This document shows, piece by piece, positions 40,911-50,042 of a stretch of 64,000 nt of DNA. Under the pieces are notes generated by a model. It was not told the DNA's origin. It saw only the letters and a list, made by a program, of their open reading frames with translations, and searched no databases. This stretch comes from Sphingomonas sp. R647. Its GTDB lineage: Bacteria; Pseudomonadota; Alphaproteobacteria; Sphingomonadales; Sphingomonadaceae. How positions within the stretch are numbered: position 1 is the first letter of the stretch; every line of letters starts with the position of its first letter. Made by a program: the position numbers and the translations under genes. Location: positions 62,001 through 126,000 of the forward strand of contig NZ_JAIQXT010000006.1 of the NCBI RefSeq assembly GCF_020177055.1. The letters are read 5' to 3'.

Positions 40911-41333
40911 ATGACCCGCAAGATCGATCTCGAAGCGCTGTGCCACGAAAAGGGCCTGCGCATTACCGAACAGCGCAAGGTGATCGCGCGCGTCCTGTCC
41001 GAAGCGGACGACCATCCCGATGTCGAGAAGGTCTATGCCCGTGCATCGGCGATCGATCCGGGCATCTCGATCGCAACCGTCTATCGCACGGTGCGGCTGT
41101 TCGAAGAGGCGGGGATCCTCGATCGCCACGATTTCGGCGACGGCCGCGCGCGCTACGAACCCTCGCCCGAGGCGCATCACGACCATCTGATCGATGTCGA
41201 GACTGGCAAGGTGATCGAATTCGTCGATCCTGAACTCGAACTTCTGCAAAAGCAGATTGCCGAACGGCTGGGCTTCCGTCTGGTCGATCACCGCATGGAG
41301 CTGTACGGCGTCGCGCTCGACCGCAAGAGCTGA
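40911..41333 (+). CDS. fur: Ferric uptake regulator Fur
   Basis: 140 residues: a winged-helix DNA-binding domain (about 1-85, with ISIATVYRTVRLFEEAGI) and a dimerisation domain with metal-binding HHDH in EAHHDHLIDVETGKVIEF. The C-terminal CxxC structural zinc site of E. coli Fur is absent, as is usual in alphaproteobacteria. It probably controls the siderophore receptor at 56995-59418, which has a Fur-box-like site. It is followed by a plsC-type gene after 4 nt. Confidence 0.93.
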   Translation: MTRKIDLEALCHEKGLRITEQRKVIARVLSEADDHPDVEKVYARASAIDPGISIATVYRTVRLFEEAGILDRHDFGDGRARYEPSPEAHHDHLIDVETGKVIEFVDPELELLQKQIAERLGFRLVDHRMELYGVALDRKS

Positions 41334-41337
41334 GGCG

Positions 41338-42201
41338 ATGGACGACGGCGTCGATCCGCGGCGCCGCGACGCCGCCCTTGGGCTGCCCACGAAGCTGACC
41401 CCGGCGGAGAGCTTTCGCTTCTGGCGCAGGGTCGGGCTGCTGCTGCTCGCGGTGCTGACTCATGTGCCGATGCATTATCTGTGGCGGCTGCTGCGCCTTT
41501 CGTCTCCCTGGCCGCGCTGGTTCCTGCGCCGCGCGGGACGCATTGCCGGGGCCCGGGTCGAGGTGATCGGCACGCCGCTGCGCCGCGATGTTTTTTACGT
41601 TTCCAATCATCTGTCGTGGATCGACATTCTCGCATCAGGCGGGGCGAGCGGCACCGCCTTCGTCGCCAAGGCAGAGATTGGCGCGGCGCCGGTGGTGGGC
41701 TGGCTCGCCGGGCTCAACCGCACCGTCTATGTGAAGCGCGAAAACCGCATGGGCGTTGCCGAACAGATCAACGCGCTGCGCGACGCGCTCACCGAAAACT
41801 GGGCGATCACCGTGTTTCCCGAGGGCACGACCACCGACGGCAAGTCGCTGTTGCCGTTCAAGACGCCGATGTTGCGCGTGCTCGAACCGCCGCCGCCGGG
41901 CGTGATGGTTCAGCCGGTGCTGCTCGACTACGGCACAGTGGGCGAAGAAATTGGCTGGGTCGGCGAAGAGGGCGGGATCAACAATGCCCGCCGCGTCCTG
42001 TCGCGCAAGGGCAGCTTCCCGCTGCGCATCCAGTATCTCGACCCGTTCGACCCGCATGACTTCCCCGGCCGCAAGGCGATCGCGGCGGAGAGCCGGCGGC
42101 GGATCGAAGATGCACTGGTCGAAGCACTCGGCGGACCGCTGCGGCCATTTGCGTGGACCGTGGCGCCGGTGAATTATACCGGACCCGCTGAGTCCGCATA
42201 A
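41338..42201 (+). CDS. 1-acyl-sn-glycerol-3-phosphate acyltransferase (PlsC family)
   Basis: 287 residues with an N-terminal hydrophobic helix (about 30-45) and the LPLAT motifs: NHLSWID (HX4D; His91, Asp96), a substrate-binding region near TVYVKRENR, and FPEGTTTDGKSL. It would add the second acyl chain in phosphatidic acid formation at the inner membrane, or acylate another lysolipid such as an ornithine lipid precursor. ATG 41338 lies 4 nt past the fur stop; the ORF extends upstream inside fur and that part is a shadow. Confidence 0.9.
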   Translation: MDDGVDPRRRDAALGLPTKLTPAESFRFWRRVGLLLLAVLTHVPMHYLWRLLRLSSPWPRWFLRRAGRIAGARVEVIGTPLRRDVFYVSNHLSWIDILASGGASGTAFVAKAEIGAAPVVGWLAGLNRTVYVKRENRMGVAEQINALRDALTENWAITVFPEGTTTDGKSLLPFKTPMLRVLEPPPPGVMVQPVLLDYGTVGEEIGWVGEEGGINNARRVLSRKGSFPLRIQYLDPFDPHDFPGRKAIAAESRRRIEDALVEALGGPLRPFAWTVAPVNYTGPAESA

Positions 42202-42205
42202 TCCG

Positions 42206-42970
42206 TCACCGCCGTCGCCGGCCCGTCTTCTGCACCACCGGCTCCATCGGCGCGAACACCACGCCTTCGGGCGAAACCGACTGCGCGCCGGTCGATACCG
42301 GGATGATCACGTCGTTGCTCGACGTCACCACATCATAGTCACCCGTGCGGAACGCGGCGAGATCGGCGCGCAGGAACGGCGGATCGGCGCGCTTCGCCAT
42401 CTGCTGCGGCGGCAGGCGCGGCGCGCCGCGGCGGACGCGCGGGTCGACGATTTCGTAATTCACCACCGACACCGCCGTGCCGAGCGCGGTAATCCCGAAC
42501 AACCGCCGTGCGAACTCACGCGGAAAGCGGATGCAGCCATGCGAGGCGGGGTAGCCCGGCAACGCGCCGGCATGGAGCGCGATGCCGTCCCAGGTCAGCC
42601 GCTGCATGAACGGCATCGGCGCATTGCTGTAGAGGTTGGAGCGGTGATGCACCCGCTTTTGCAGGATCGTGAAGTCACCCGCAGGCGTGGTCTTGCCCGG
42701 CTTGCCGGTCGATACGGTCGATGCCGCGATCAGCACGCCGTCGCGATAGACATAGGCGACCTGCCCCGGAATGCTGATGAGGATAGTGACCCCCGACGCG
42801 CCGCCCGCAGCCTGATAGGCCACGTCCTCGATCCAGGTCCACTGGCCATTGCGCAGCAGGATCTCGTCGGCGCCGTTTACCGGTACTTGCTGAGCCACGG
42901 CGGGGACCGCCAGCGCCATGGCCAGCCCGATCGCCACCGCCCGCATCGTCCGCGCTGCCGCAGACCTCAT
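42206..42970 (-). CDS. L,D-transpeptidase (YkuD domain)
   Basis: 254 residues with a signal peptide (about 1-26, ending AVAQQ) and a YkuD domain whose active site reads HAGALPGYPASHGCIRFP, with the catalytic Cys in SHGC. Such enzymes make 3-3 cross-links or anchor proteins in peptidoglycan and act in the periplasm. The C-terminal 60 residues are basic and unassigned. ATG 42970 is preceded by GGAG at a suitable distance. It converges with plsC, whose stop is 5 bp away. Confidence 0.92.
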   Translation of the reverse strand: MRSAAARTMRAVAIGLAMALAVPAVAQQVPVNGADEILLRNGQWTWIEDVAYQAAGGASGVTILISIPGQVAYVYRDGVLIAASTVSTGKPGKTTPAGDFTILQKRVHHRSNLYSNAPMPFMQRLTWDGIALHAGALPGYPASHGCIRFPREFARRLFGITALGTAVSVVNYEIVDPRVRRGAPRLPPQQMAKRADPPFLRADLAAFRTGDYDVVTSSNDVIIPVSTGAQSVSPEGVVFAPMEPVVQKTGRRRR

Positions 42971-43227
42971 TCCTACACTCCATCGTTACGCGGGCGACCG
43001 CCCCCATTATCTATGGTTAACGCAGGCCAGAGCAAGGTGGTGCCATGCGATTTCCGTGACCGCAAAGCGAAAACGCCAAATTGCTCGATTCGGGACAGCT
43101 CTCGACAGGGCGGTTCAACGCTGCGGCGAACCGACGCGGAACTGTGGACTCCCTTAGGACGAATCAGCCGCGACCTTTGCTATAGTCGCGCTTCGATGGG
43201 CGAAGTTTGTGGGGGCACAGAGGACGC

Positions 43228-43941
43228 ATGACCAAGATGATCGACGCTGCGGCTTCGCGCCGTGCTTTCCTGAAGACCGCCGGCATGATCGCCGGCACGG
43301 GGCTGCTCGCCGGTTGCGCCGCGCGCAGCGTGACCACGGCGGCACTCCCCGCCGCACCGGTGCCGGTCCCGCCGCCGCCGGTCGCCACGCCGCTGCCCGC
43401 CGCACCGCGCACCGTCGCGAGCGCCCCGCGCGGCATTCGCCCGGAGCTGTTCGAGCGCGCGGTCGCCGCGCTCCAGCGCCATTCGAGCCGCATCCGCCAG
43501 CAGGACCGGATCGCGATCGCCGATTTCTCGCTCCCCTCCTCGCGGCTGCGCTTCCACTTCGTCGATCTGCAGGGTGGCGCGACGCGGCAGATGCTGGTGT
43601 CGCACGGCATCGGCTCAGACCCCGACCATACCGGCATGCTCCAGCGCTTCTCGAACGAAGTGAATTCCGAAGCGACCAGCGAAGGCGCGTTCCTCGCCGC
43701 CAACTATTATGTCGGCAAGCACCAGCTGTCACAGCGGCTGATCGGGCTCGACCCGACCAACTATAACGCACTCGACCGCGCGATCGTGATCCATGGCGCC
43801 TGGTATTCGAACCCCGACATGATCGCCAAGCACGGCAAGCTCGGCCGCAGCCAGGGCTGTTTCGCGGTGGGTGAGCGCGACCTCGACACGCTGTTCGCGA
43901 TGCTCGGCGAAGGCCGGATGATCTACGCCACCAAGGTGTAA
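43228..43941 (+). CDS. Murein L,D-transpeptidase catalytic-domain-family lipoprotein (YkuD_2)
   Basis: 237 residues. The N terminus has twin arginines (SRRAFLKTAG) and a lipobox LLAGC, so it appears to be a Tat-exported lipoprotein, followed by a Pro/Ala linker (about 35-70). The catalytic domain has IVIHGAWYS and LGRSQGCFAVG with a Cys in the SQGC motif, the YkuD_2 (PF13645) pattern. AGAGGAC precedes ATG 43228. Placed next to a conventional L,D-transpeptidase in divergent orientation (257-bp gap), it probably also remodels the cell wall. Confidence 0.85.
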   Translation: MTKMIDAAASRRAFLKTAGMIAGTGLLAGCAARSVTTAALPAAPVPVPPPPVATPLPAAPRTVASAPRGIRPELFERAVAALQRHSSRIRQQDRIAIADFSLPSSRLRFHFVDLQGGATRQMLVSHGIGSDPDHTGMLQRFSNEVNSEATSEGAFLAANYYVGKHQLSQRLIGLDPTNYNALDRAIVIHGAWYSNPDMIAKHGKLGRSQGCFAVGERDLDTLFAMLGEGRMIYATKV

Positions 43942-43977
43942 GTGGCGCGGAGCGCTGGGCTGCGCTACCAGCGATCC

Positions 43978-46029
43978 ATGAAGGACAAACAGCGGTTCCT
44001 CTCGATCCACGCGCATGGGTTCGTGCGCGTCGGTGCCTGCACCCCCAGCGCAAGCGCAGGCGATATCGTCGCCAACACCGCGTCGCATATCGCGCTGGCG
44101 AAACAGGGCGATGCGGCGGGCGCGGACCTGCTGGTCTTCCCCGAACTCGGCATCACCGGCTATGCGATCGACGATCTGCACCTGCAGGATGCGGTGCTGC
44201 GCGCGACAGCGCAGGGGCTGACCGATCTGATCGCGGCGAGCGCGAAGCTCAAGCCGGTGCTGCTGGTCGGCGCGGCGCTGGAGCGCAACGGGCGGCTGTA
44301 TAATTGCGCGGTGGTGATCGCACGCGGCCGGGTGCTGGGCGTCGTCCCCAAAAGCTATTTCCCCAACTACCGCGAATATTATGAAAAGCGCTGGTTCGCC
44401 TCTGGCATCGGCCTGTCGGGCACGATCACCGTCGCTGGGCAGGACGCGCCGTTCGGCACCGACCTGATCTTCGCCGCCAGCGACCTGCCCGATTTCGTGT
44501 TCCATGCCGAGATCTGCGAGGATTTCTGGGGGCCGCTGCCGCCCTCAACCTTTGGGGCGCTCGCCGGGGCGACGATCCTGTGCAACCTGTCGGCCAGCAA
44601 CATCGTCATCGGCAAGGCGCGTGAGCGGGCGATGCTGTGCGCGGCGCAATCCAGCCGCACGGCATCGGCCTATATCTTCTCGGCCTCCGGTCCCGGCGAG
44701 AGCACCACCGACCTCGCCTGGGACGGGCAGAGCCTGATCCATGAGCTGGGCGAACTACTCGCGCAATCCGGCCGCTTCGACCTTGAGGACGAGCTGATCA
44801 CCGCCGACATCGACGTCGCGCGGCTGCGTCAGGAGCGGATGCGCTTTGGCACGTTCAACGACACTGCCACCGCCGCCGGCCACCCCGAACAGCGCTTCCG
44901 CCGCATCGCGTTCGACCATCAGCCCGCCATGGCCGATATCGGGCTGCACCGCGCGATCGACCGGTTTCCGTTCGTTCCCGACAGGGCGGAACGGCTCGAC
45001 GAAGATTGCTACGAAGCCTTCAACATTCAGGTCGAGGGGCTGCGCAAGCGGATCACCTCCACCGGCCTGACCAGGCTGGTCATCGGCATCTCCGGCGGGC
45101 TCGATTCGACCCATGCGCTGATCGTCGCGGCCAAGGCGATGGACCGGCTCGGGCGGCCGCGCAGCGACATTCTCGGCTTCACCATGCCGGGCTTTGCCAC
45201 CGGCGAAGGGAGCAAGGCCAATGCCTGGGCGCTGATGAAGGCGCTGGGCATCACCGCCGAAGAACTCGATATCCGTCCCGCCGCGCGCCAGATGCTGACC
45301 GACATGGGCCACCCCTATGCCGATGGTGAGCCGGTCTATGACGTGACGTTCGAGAATGTTCAGGCCGGACTCCGCACCGACTATCTCTTCCGCCTTGCCA
45401 ATCAGCGCGGCGGGTTCGTCGTCGGGACCGGCGACCTGTCCGAACTCGCGCTGGGCTGGTGCACCTATGGCGTCGGCGATCACATGTCGCATTATGCGGT
45501 CAACGCTGGCGTGCCCAAGACGCTGATCCAGTTCCTGATCCGCTGGTGCGTCGCCACGAACCAGTTCGACGCCGACACCGATGCGGTGCTGGAATCGATT
45601 TTAGCGCAGGAAATCTCGCCCGAGCTGGTCCCCGCCGACGCCAGCGGCGCGATGCAGAGCACCGAGGCGAAGATCGGGCCGTATGCGCTCAACGATTTCT
45701 TCGTGCACTATGTCGTGCGCCACGGTCTCGCGCCGTCGAAGATTGCGTTTCTGGCGTGGCATGCGTGGCGCGACGCGGAAGCGGGCGAATGGCCGCTGGG
45801 CGTACCGCCGCATCAGCGCGTCGCCTATGACCTGCCGACGATCCGCCACTGGCTGGAGAAATTCCTGATCCGCTTCTTCGCGCAGAGCCAGTTCAAGCGC
45901 AGCGCGATCCCCAACGGGCCGAAAGTCTCGGCGGGCGGCGCGCTGTCCCCGCGCGGCGACTGGCGCGCGCCGTCGGACGGAGTGGCGGGGCCGTGGCTCG
46001 ACGAGCTTGAGGCGAACGTCCCTAAGTAG
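43978..46029 (+). CDS. nadE: Glutamine-dependent NAD+ synthetase
   Basis: 683 residues: an N-terminal nitrilase-type glutaminase domain with the triad Glu56 (FPELG), Lys125 (VPKSYFPNYREYYE) and Cys180 (EICEDFW), and a C-terminal synthetase domain with the PP-loop SGGLDSTHAL near 370. It performs the last step of NAD synthesis using glutamine nitrogen. The size matches the long bacterial NadE. ATG 43978 gives a family-like start (FLSIHAHGFVRVG); a GTG at 43942 is an alternative. Its end overlaps the convergent DNA ligase by 8 bp. Confidence 0.95.
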   Translation: MKDKQRFLSIHAHGFVRVGACTPSASAGDIVANTASHIALAKQGDAAGADLLVFPELGITGYAIDDLHLQDAVLRATAQGLTDLIAASAKLKPVLLVGAALERNGRLYNCAVVIARGRVLGVVPKSYFPNYREYYEKRWFASGIGLSGTITVAGQDAPFGTDLIFAASDLPDFVFHAEICEDFWGPLPPSTFGALAGATILCNLSASNIVIGKARERAMLCAAQSSRTASAYIFSASGPGESTTDLAWDGQSLIHELGELLAQSGRFDLEDELITADIDVARLRQERMRFGTFNDTATAAGHPEQRFRRIAFDHQPAMADIGLHRAIDRFPFVPDRAERLDEDCYEAFNIQVEGLRKRITSTGLTRLVIGISGGLDSTHALIVAAKAMDRLGRPRSDILGFTMPGFATGEGSKANAWALMKALGITAEELDIRPAARQMLTDMGHPYADGEPVYDVTFENVQAGLRTDYLFRLANQRGGFVVGTGDLSELALGWCTYGVGDHMSHYAVNAGVPKTLIQFLIRWCVATNQFDADTDAVLESILAQEISPELVPADASGAMQSTEAKIGPYALNDFFVHYVVRHGLAPSKIAFLAWHAWRDAEAGEWPLGVPPHQRVAYDLPTIRHWLEKFLIRFFAQSQFKRSAIPNGPKVSAGGALSPRGDWRAPSDGVAGPWLDELEANVPK

Positions 46030-47599
46030 CGAGCCGCTCCAGCCCGGCGATCGTATCCGCCTCGTGCGCAGGCTTATCCGTCCGTATCCGCGAGATCCGC
46101 GGGAAGCGCATCGCGAGGCCCGATTTGTGGCGCTTCGATGCGTGGATCGAATCGAACGCGACCTCCAGCACCAGCGTCTTTTCCACCTCACGCACCGGCC
46201 CAAACCGCGCGGTGGTATGGTTGCGCACAAAGCGGTCGAGCCATTTCAGCTCTTCGTCCGTAAATCCGAAATAGGCCTTGCCCACCGGCAGCAACTCGCC
46301 CGCCTCGGTCCATGCGCCAAAGGTGAAATCGGAGTAGAAGGATGACCGCTTCCCGCTCCCACGCTGCGCATACATCAGCACGCAATCGGCATTCAGCGGG
46401 TCGCGCTTCCATTTATACCACAGCCCGACGCGCCGCCCCGCGACATAGGGTGCGTCGCGCCGCTTGAGCATCACGCCCTCGATCGCCGCGTCGCGGGCAC
46501 CCGCGCGCAGTTCCTCGAGCGCCGCGAAATCCTCCGCCGCAATCAATGCCGACACGTCAAACCGCTCCGGGTCGAGCGGCGCGGCGAACGCCTCCAGCCG
46601 CACGCGCCGGGCATGCCAGGGCAGCTCGCGTAGATCCTCGAGCCCATCGAACAACAGATCGTAGAGCCGCACGAACGCCGGAAACTCTGCCAGCGTCTTG
46701 GCCGACACCACCTTGCGCCCAAGCCGCTGCTGCAGCGCATTGAAGCTCCCCGCCTCGCCGCCCTGCGCTTCGCCCCGCACCAGCAATTCGCCATCGAGCA
46801 CGCCCGGCGTCGCGAACGCCGAAGCGACATCGGGAAAGCTCGCGGTAATGTCGTCCCCGGCCCGGCTGTAGAGCCGCGTCTCGCCCGCGACATGGACGAT
46901 CTGGACGCGGATGCCGTCCCATTTCCACTCGGCGGCATAGTCCTTCAGGTCGACCTGCGTCTCCTCCAGCGGGTGCGCGAGCATGAACGGGCGGAACACC
47001 GGCACATCGGTCGTGGTCGGCTGCGGCCCGCGCCCCTCGCCCCAGTCGAACAGCGGCGCATAGGGCGGCGTCAGGCCGTGCCACACCTCCTCCACCGCAT
47101 CGACCTCGACCCCGAACGCTTCGGCAAACGCGGTCTTGGCCAGCCGCGCCGACACCCCGACGCGCAGACCCCCGGTGGCGAGCTTGAGCAATGCATAGCG
47201 CTCGTCGGCCGCAAGCCGGTCGAGCATCGCCCCCAACGCAGCCGGCGCATCGGAGCGCGTCAGGCTGGCCAGCCGATCGACCACTGCGCCGAGCGTCAGC
47301 GGCTCGGATTCGGGCGGCGGTACGGAGGGCTCGGGCCAGATCAGCGCCACAGTCTCGGCGGTATCGCCCACGAAATCGCGGCTCAGCTGGAACAGCACCG
47401 GATCGACCCGCTCGCCCACCAGCGCGCGGATCGTCGCGGGCTTGACCGCCGGCAGGTCGAGCGTGCCGGTCAGTGCCGCCAACCCCCAGCCGCGATCCGG
47501 GTCGGGCGTCTCACGCAGCCACGCGCCGATCAGCCGCAGCTTCGCATTGCGCGACCGCGTGTAGATCAGCCGGTCGAGAAGGTCGGCAAAGGCGCGCAT
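46022..47599 (-). CDS. ATP-dependent DNA ligase (LigB/ligase-associated type)
   Basis: 525 residues in three parts: an N-terminal DNA-binding domain (about 1-200), the nucleotidyltransferase domain with EWKWDGIR (active-site Lys226) and EGVMLKRRDAPY, and an OB domain with GFAMRFPRI-like LAMRFPRISRIR. Such ligases are often neighbours of an exonuclease and an Lhr-type helicase in a repair cluster; neither is next to it here. ATG 47599 starts the family-like MRAFADLLDRL. A longer frame upstream runs through repeat copy 4 and is not coding. Confidence 0.92.
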   Translation of the reverse strand: MRAFADLLDRLIYTRSRNAKLRLIGAWLRETPDPDRGWGLAALTGTLDLPAVKPATIRALVGERVDPVLFQLSRDFVGDTAETVALIWPEPSVPPPESEPLTLGAVVDRLASLTRSDAPAALGAMLDRLAADERYALLKLATGGLRVGVSARLAKTAFAEAFGVEVDAVEEVWHGLTPPYAPLFDWGEGRGPQPTTTDVPVFRPFMLAHPLEETQVDLKDYAAEWKWDGIRVQIVHVAGETRLYSRAGDDITASFPDVASAFATPGVLDGELLVRGEAQGGEAGSFNALQQRLGRKVVSAKTLAEFPAFVRLYDLLFDGLEDLRELPWHARRVRLEAFAAPLDPERFDVSALIAAEDFAALEELRAGARDAAIEGVMLKRRDAPYVAGRRVGLWYKWKRDPLNADCVLMYAQRGSGKRSSFYSDFTFGAWTEAGELLPVGKAYFGFTDEELKWLDRFVRNHTTARFGPVREVEKTLVLEVAFDSIHASKRHKSGLAMRFPRISRIRTDKPAHEADTIAGLERLAT

Positions 47600-47675
47600 G
47601 GCACGCTCAACATGGCGTCGCGCCAACGGTTCCGCCAGCCCGTTCCCCCTCGCGGCGTTCTTGGCTGGCGCGCGG

Positions 47676-47768
47676 CACCGGCCCGCTCCCCCACCCGGCC
47701 ACCCACAAGGTATCGTAAATGGGTGGCCGGGTGGGGGAGCGGGCCGGTGTCGCTTCAGCGAAGCTGAA
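47676..47768. repeat. Dispersed palindromic repeat, copy 4, with one mini-hairpin
   Basis: CACCGGCCCGCTCCCCCACC... pairs exactly with ...GGTGGGGGAGCGGGCCGGTG (47676-47749), with a loop containing GGTATCG. The mini-hairpin TTCAGC-GAA-GCTGAA is at 47754-47768. It lies in the 228-bp gap between the divergent ligase and small secreted protein genes. Confidence 0.85.
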
Positions 47769-47827
47769 AACACGTATAACAAGACGTCGGCCCGCGATTC
47801 GCGCGCGCCGTGGGAGGGAATGTTTCG

Positions 47828-48139
47828 ATGAAGACCCTGTTGCTTGCCGTCGCCGTGTCGGCCCTGCCGCTCGCCCCCGCTTCGTTCGCCCAGACGGCTC
47901 CGGCGACCGCGCCAGCTGCCGCTGCTGCCAAGTTCAACCTCGACACGCCGATTCAGGACATCGTCGCCGATCCGGCGGCAAAGGCGGCGTTCGACACCGC
48001 GCTGCCCGGCGTTTCGACGCATGAGAGCTATGAGATGTTCAAGACCATGAGCCTCAACCAGCTCAAGACCTATGCCGCCGACAAGCTGACCCCCGAAGTG
48101 CTCGCCAAGGTCGAGAAGGACCTCGCCGCGGTGAAGTGA
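47828..48139 (+). CDS. Small secreted protein of unknown function (103 aa)
   Basis: A clear signal peptide (about 1-22, ending ASFAQT), an Ala/Pro-rich linker, then a compact helical domain of about 65 residues: FNLDTPIQDIVADPAAKAAF, then MSLNQLKTYAADKLTPEVLAKVEKDL. I recognise similar short exported domains in sphingomonads but no function. GGGAGGG lies 12 nt before ATG 47828. It is monocistronic, with a strong bidirectional terminator behind. Confidence 0.82.
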   Translation: MKTLLLAVAVSALPLAPASFAQTAPATAPAAAAAKFNLDTPIQDIVADPAAKAAFDTALPGVSTHESYEMFKTMSLNQLKTYAADKLTPEVLAKVEKDLAAVK

Positions 48140-48146
48140 TCGATTG

Positions 48147-48173
48147 ATCCTCCCCCGCAAGGGGGAGGATTTT
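48147..48173. terminator. Bidirectional intrinsic terminator
   Basis: ATCCTCCCCC-GCAA-GGGGGAGGAT is a perfect 10-bp stem with a 4-nt loop, with TTT on the plus-strand exit. It separates the convergent small secreted protein gene and the PLD gene. Confidence 0.85.
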
Positions 48174-48181
48174 CCCGACCC

Positions 48182-49402
48182 TCAATCCTCCCGCGTGATA
48201 TTGAGCGACCGCGTCACGCGATAATCGAGCACGCCGACGACGAAATAGACCGCGGCCTGCATCATCCGCGTCCAGAACCCGGTGCGCTCCCGATGCAGCG
48301 CCCGCGTCACTTCCAGCGACCGCGCGACCTCCGCATCGACATAGGTGCGGACATGCGCAGCGAACGCAGCGTCATCGATCCGCAGCATCACTTCCAGATT
48401 CAGGAACAGGCTGCGCATGTCGAAATTGGCCGATCCGATCTGCACCTTGTCGTCGATCACGAACAATTTGGTGTGCAGCTTGGTCGGCAGATATTCGAAC
48501 ACCCGCACGCCCCGCCTGAGCAGCCCGCGATAGGTAAAGCGCGCGGCGTGCAGCGTCAGGTGGTTGTCAGTGATCGACGGCACCACCACGCGCACCTTCC
48601 CCCCGCGCCGCGCCGCGCGGCCGAGGCGCAGCAGCATCGCCGGGCTGGGGAAGAAATAGGCGGCAAGAATGTCGATCGTGCGCGCGCCCTTCAGGTCCCG
48701 GCGCACCGCGCGCGCCCAAGGGCTCAGCCGCCGCGTCGGCCCGCCGAGCAGCCAGCGCAGCTCCCCCTCCGGCTCGCTCCATTGCTTGAGCGCGCGGCGC
48801 AGTGCCCGCAACGGCGCGCGCGGCCGCTTCGCCCAGCGCCATAGCGCGTCGAAATAGCCGGTCATCCGCGCCGCCGCCGGCCCCTCGACCACCAGCCCCA
48901 GGTCGCGCCACCCGTCGCTGCCCGGCGCGCCGAAATAATCGTCTTGGATGTTGAAGCCGCCGATGATGATCCGCGCGTGATCGCCCTCGCCATCGGCCAG
49001 CGCAATCTTCTGATGGTTGCGCAACAAATAGCGCCGCCCCAGCCGCGGCTCGAAGAAACACACCCGCCCGCCGGCTTCGCGCAGCGGCGCAAAGAAGTCG
49101 CCGTCATAGGCCGGGTCGCTGCCGAGGCCATCGACGATCAACGTCACCTCGACCCCGCGCTCCACCGCCGCGATCATCGCGTCGCGCACCCGCGCGCCCA
49201 CCGCATCGTCGGTGTAGATATAATAGAGTAGCCGCAGCGAGGTCTGCGCGCCCGCGATCAGTCCCAGCAGCGCGTCGAGCCGGCGCGGGCCGGTATCGAG
49301 CAATTGCAGGCGATTGCCCGCGATGGCGAAGACCGGCTGGGGCGGCCGTTCGGGGGGCAGACCCGCGGCGAACCCGGGCGGTGGATCGGTGGCCAGCTCC
49401 AT
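48182..49402 (-). CDS. Phospholipase D-like cardiolipin synthase
   Basis: 406 residues with two HKD motifs: NHQKIALAD in the first half (about 140-150) and LHTKLFVIDD near 325-335, the latter followed by IGSANFDMRS, typical of cardiolipin synthases. A hydrophobic C-terminal segment (AAVYFVVGVLDY) may associate with the membrane, but the N-terminal double transmembrane helices of ClsA are absent, so it is closer to ClsB/ClsC. It would make cardiolipin or a related phospholipid. Monocistronic as far as can be seen. Confidence 0.88.
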   Translation of the reverse strand: MELATDPPPGFAAGLPPERPPQPVFAIAGNRLQLLDTGPRRLDALLGLIAGAQTSLRLLYYIYTDDAVGARVRDAMIAAVERGVEVTLIVDGLGSDPAYDGDFFAPLREAGGRVCFFEPRLGRRYLLRNHQKIALADGEGDHARIIIGGFNIQDDYFGAPGSDGWRDLGLVVEGPAAARMTGYFDALWRWAKRPRAPLRALRRALKQWSEPEGELRWLLGGPTRRLSPWARAVRRDLKGARTIDILAAYFFPSPAMLLRLGRAARRGGKVRVVVPSITDNHLTLHAARFTYRGLLRRGVRVFEYLPTKLHTKLFVIDDKVQIGSANFDMRSLFLNLEVMLRIDDAAFAAHVRTYVDAEVARSLEVTRALHRERTGFWTRMMQAAVYFVVGVLDYRVTRSLNITRED

Positions 49403-49530
49403 CGCGCCGGGATTGCACGCTTTGCCCCCGCCGCGCCAGTCCCGCGCGCGATCGGCGATTTCCTTGACTCGCCGCCACGCTTGGCCTAGTTGGCCCCCTT
49501 TCCTGTATCCCTGCCCAAAGGAAGCGTTCC

Positions 49531-49875
49531 ATGGCGCGCGTCACTGTCGAGGATTGCGTCGACAAGGTCTCCAACCGTTTCGATCTCGTGTTGCTCGCGG
49601 CTCAGCGCGCGCGCCAGATTTCCGGCGGTGCGGAGCTGACCATCGATCGCGACCGCGACAAGAATCCGGTCGTCGCCCTGCGCGAGATCGCAGAAGAAAC
49701 CGTCCGTCCGGACAATCTCGAAGAATCGCTGGTCGGCAGCCTGCAGCGCGTGCAGATTGACGACGAGGAAGCACCCGATGACGTCGGCAGCCTCGCCGCA
49801 TCGGCCGAGGCGCTTCGCCTCACCGCCGCTGCGCCGCCGCGCAACCAGAATCTGGGCGCCGATTACGACGGCTAA
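49531..49875 (+). CDS. rpoZ: RNA polymerase omega subunit
   Basis: 114 residues with the omega signature [20 protein letters not shown] at the N terminus, followed by [12 protein letters not shown] and [14 protein letters not shown]. The C-terminal tail after about 85 is acidic and variable. It stabilises the beta-prime subunit in RNA polymerase. It is divergent from the PLD gene and followed by a terminator. Confidence 0.95.
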   Translation: MARVTVEDCVDKVSNRFDLVLLAAQRARQISGGAELTIDRDRDKNPVVALREIAEETVRPDNLEESLVGSLQRVQIDDEEAPDDVGSLAASAEALRLTAAAPPRNQNLGADYDG

Positions 49876-49900
49876 GGCCATCGTGATCACTGTCTGACGA

Positions 49901-49934
49901 AAGGCCGCGGCCCCACCGGGCGGCGGCCTTTTCG
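49901..49934 (+). terminator. Intrinsic terminator after rpoZ
   Basis: AAGGCCGC (49901-49908) pairs with GCGGCCTT (49923-49930), ending in TTTTCG, 25 bp past the rpoZ stop. Confidence 0.85.
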
Positions 49935-49965
49935 CGTTTCAGTACGAATCATTGCTCCACTATGG

Positions 49966-50031
49966 CTCAAGCACTTGAGTTTGCGCTTGATTGACGATGA
50001 TCCGAATCGGACAGTGTCGCGTCCGAATCGG
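49966..50031 (+). promoter_or_regulatory. Palindrome and direct repeats upstream of the NfrB-like gene
   Basis: CTCAAG-CA-CTTGAG (49966-49979) is a perfect inverted repeat. TCCGAATCGG occurs at 50001-50010 and again at 50022-50031, one helical double-turn (21 bp) apart. These look like regulator-binding sites just before the start at 50043. Confidence 0.5.
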
Positions 50032-50042
50032 GGGGAGTCGGG

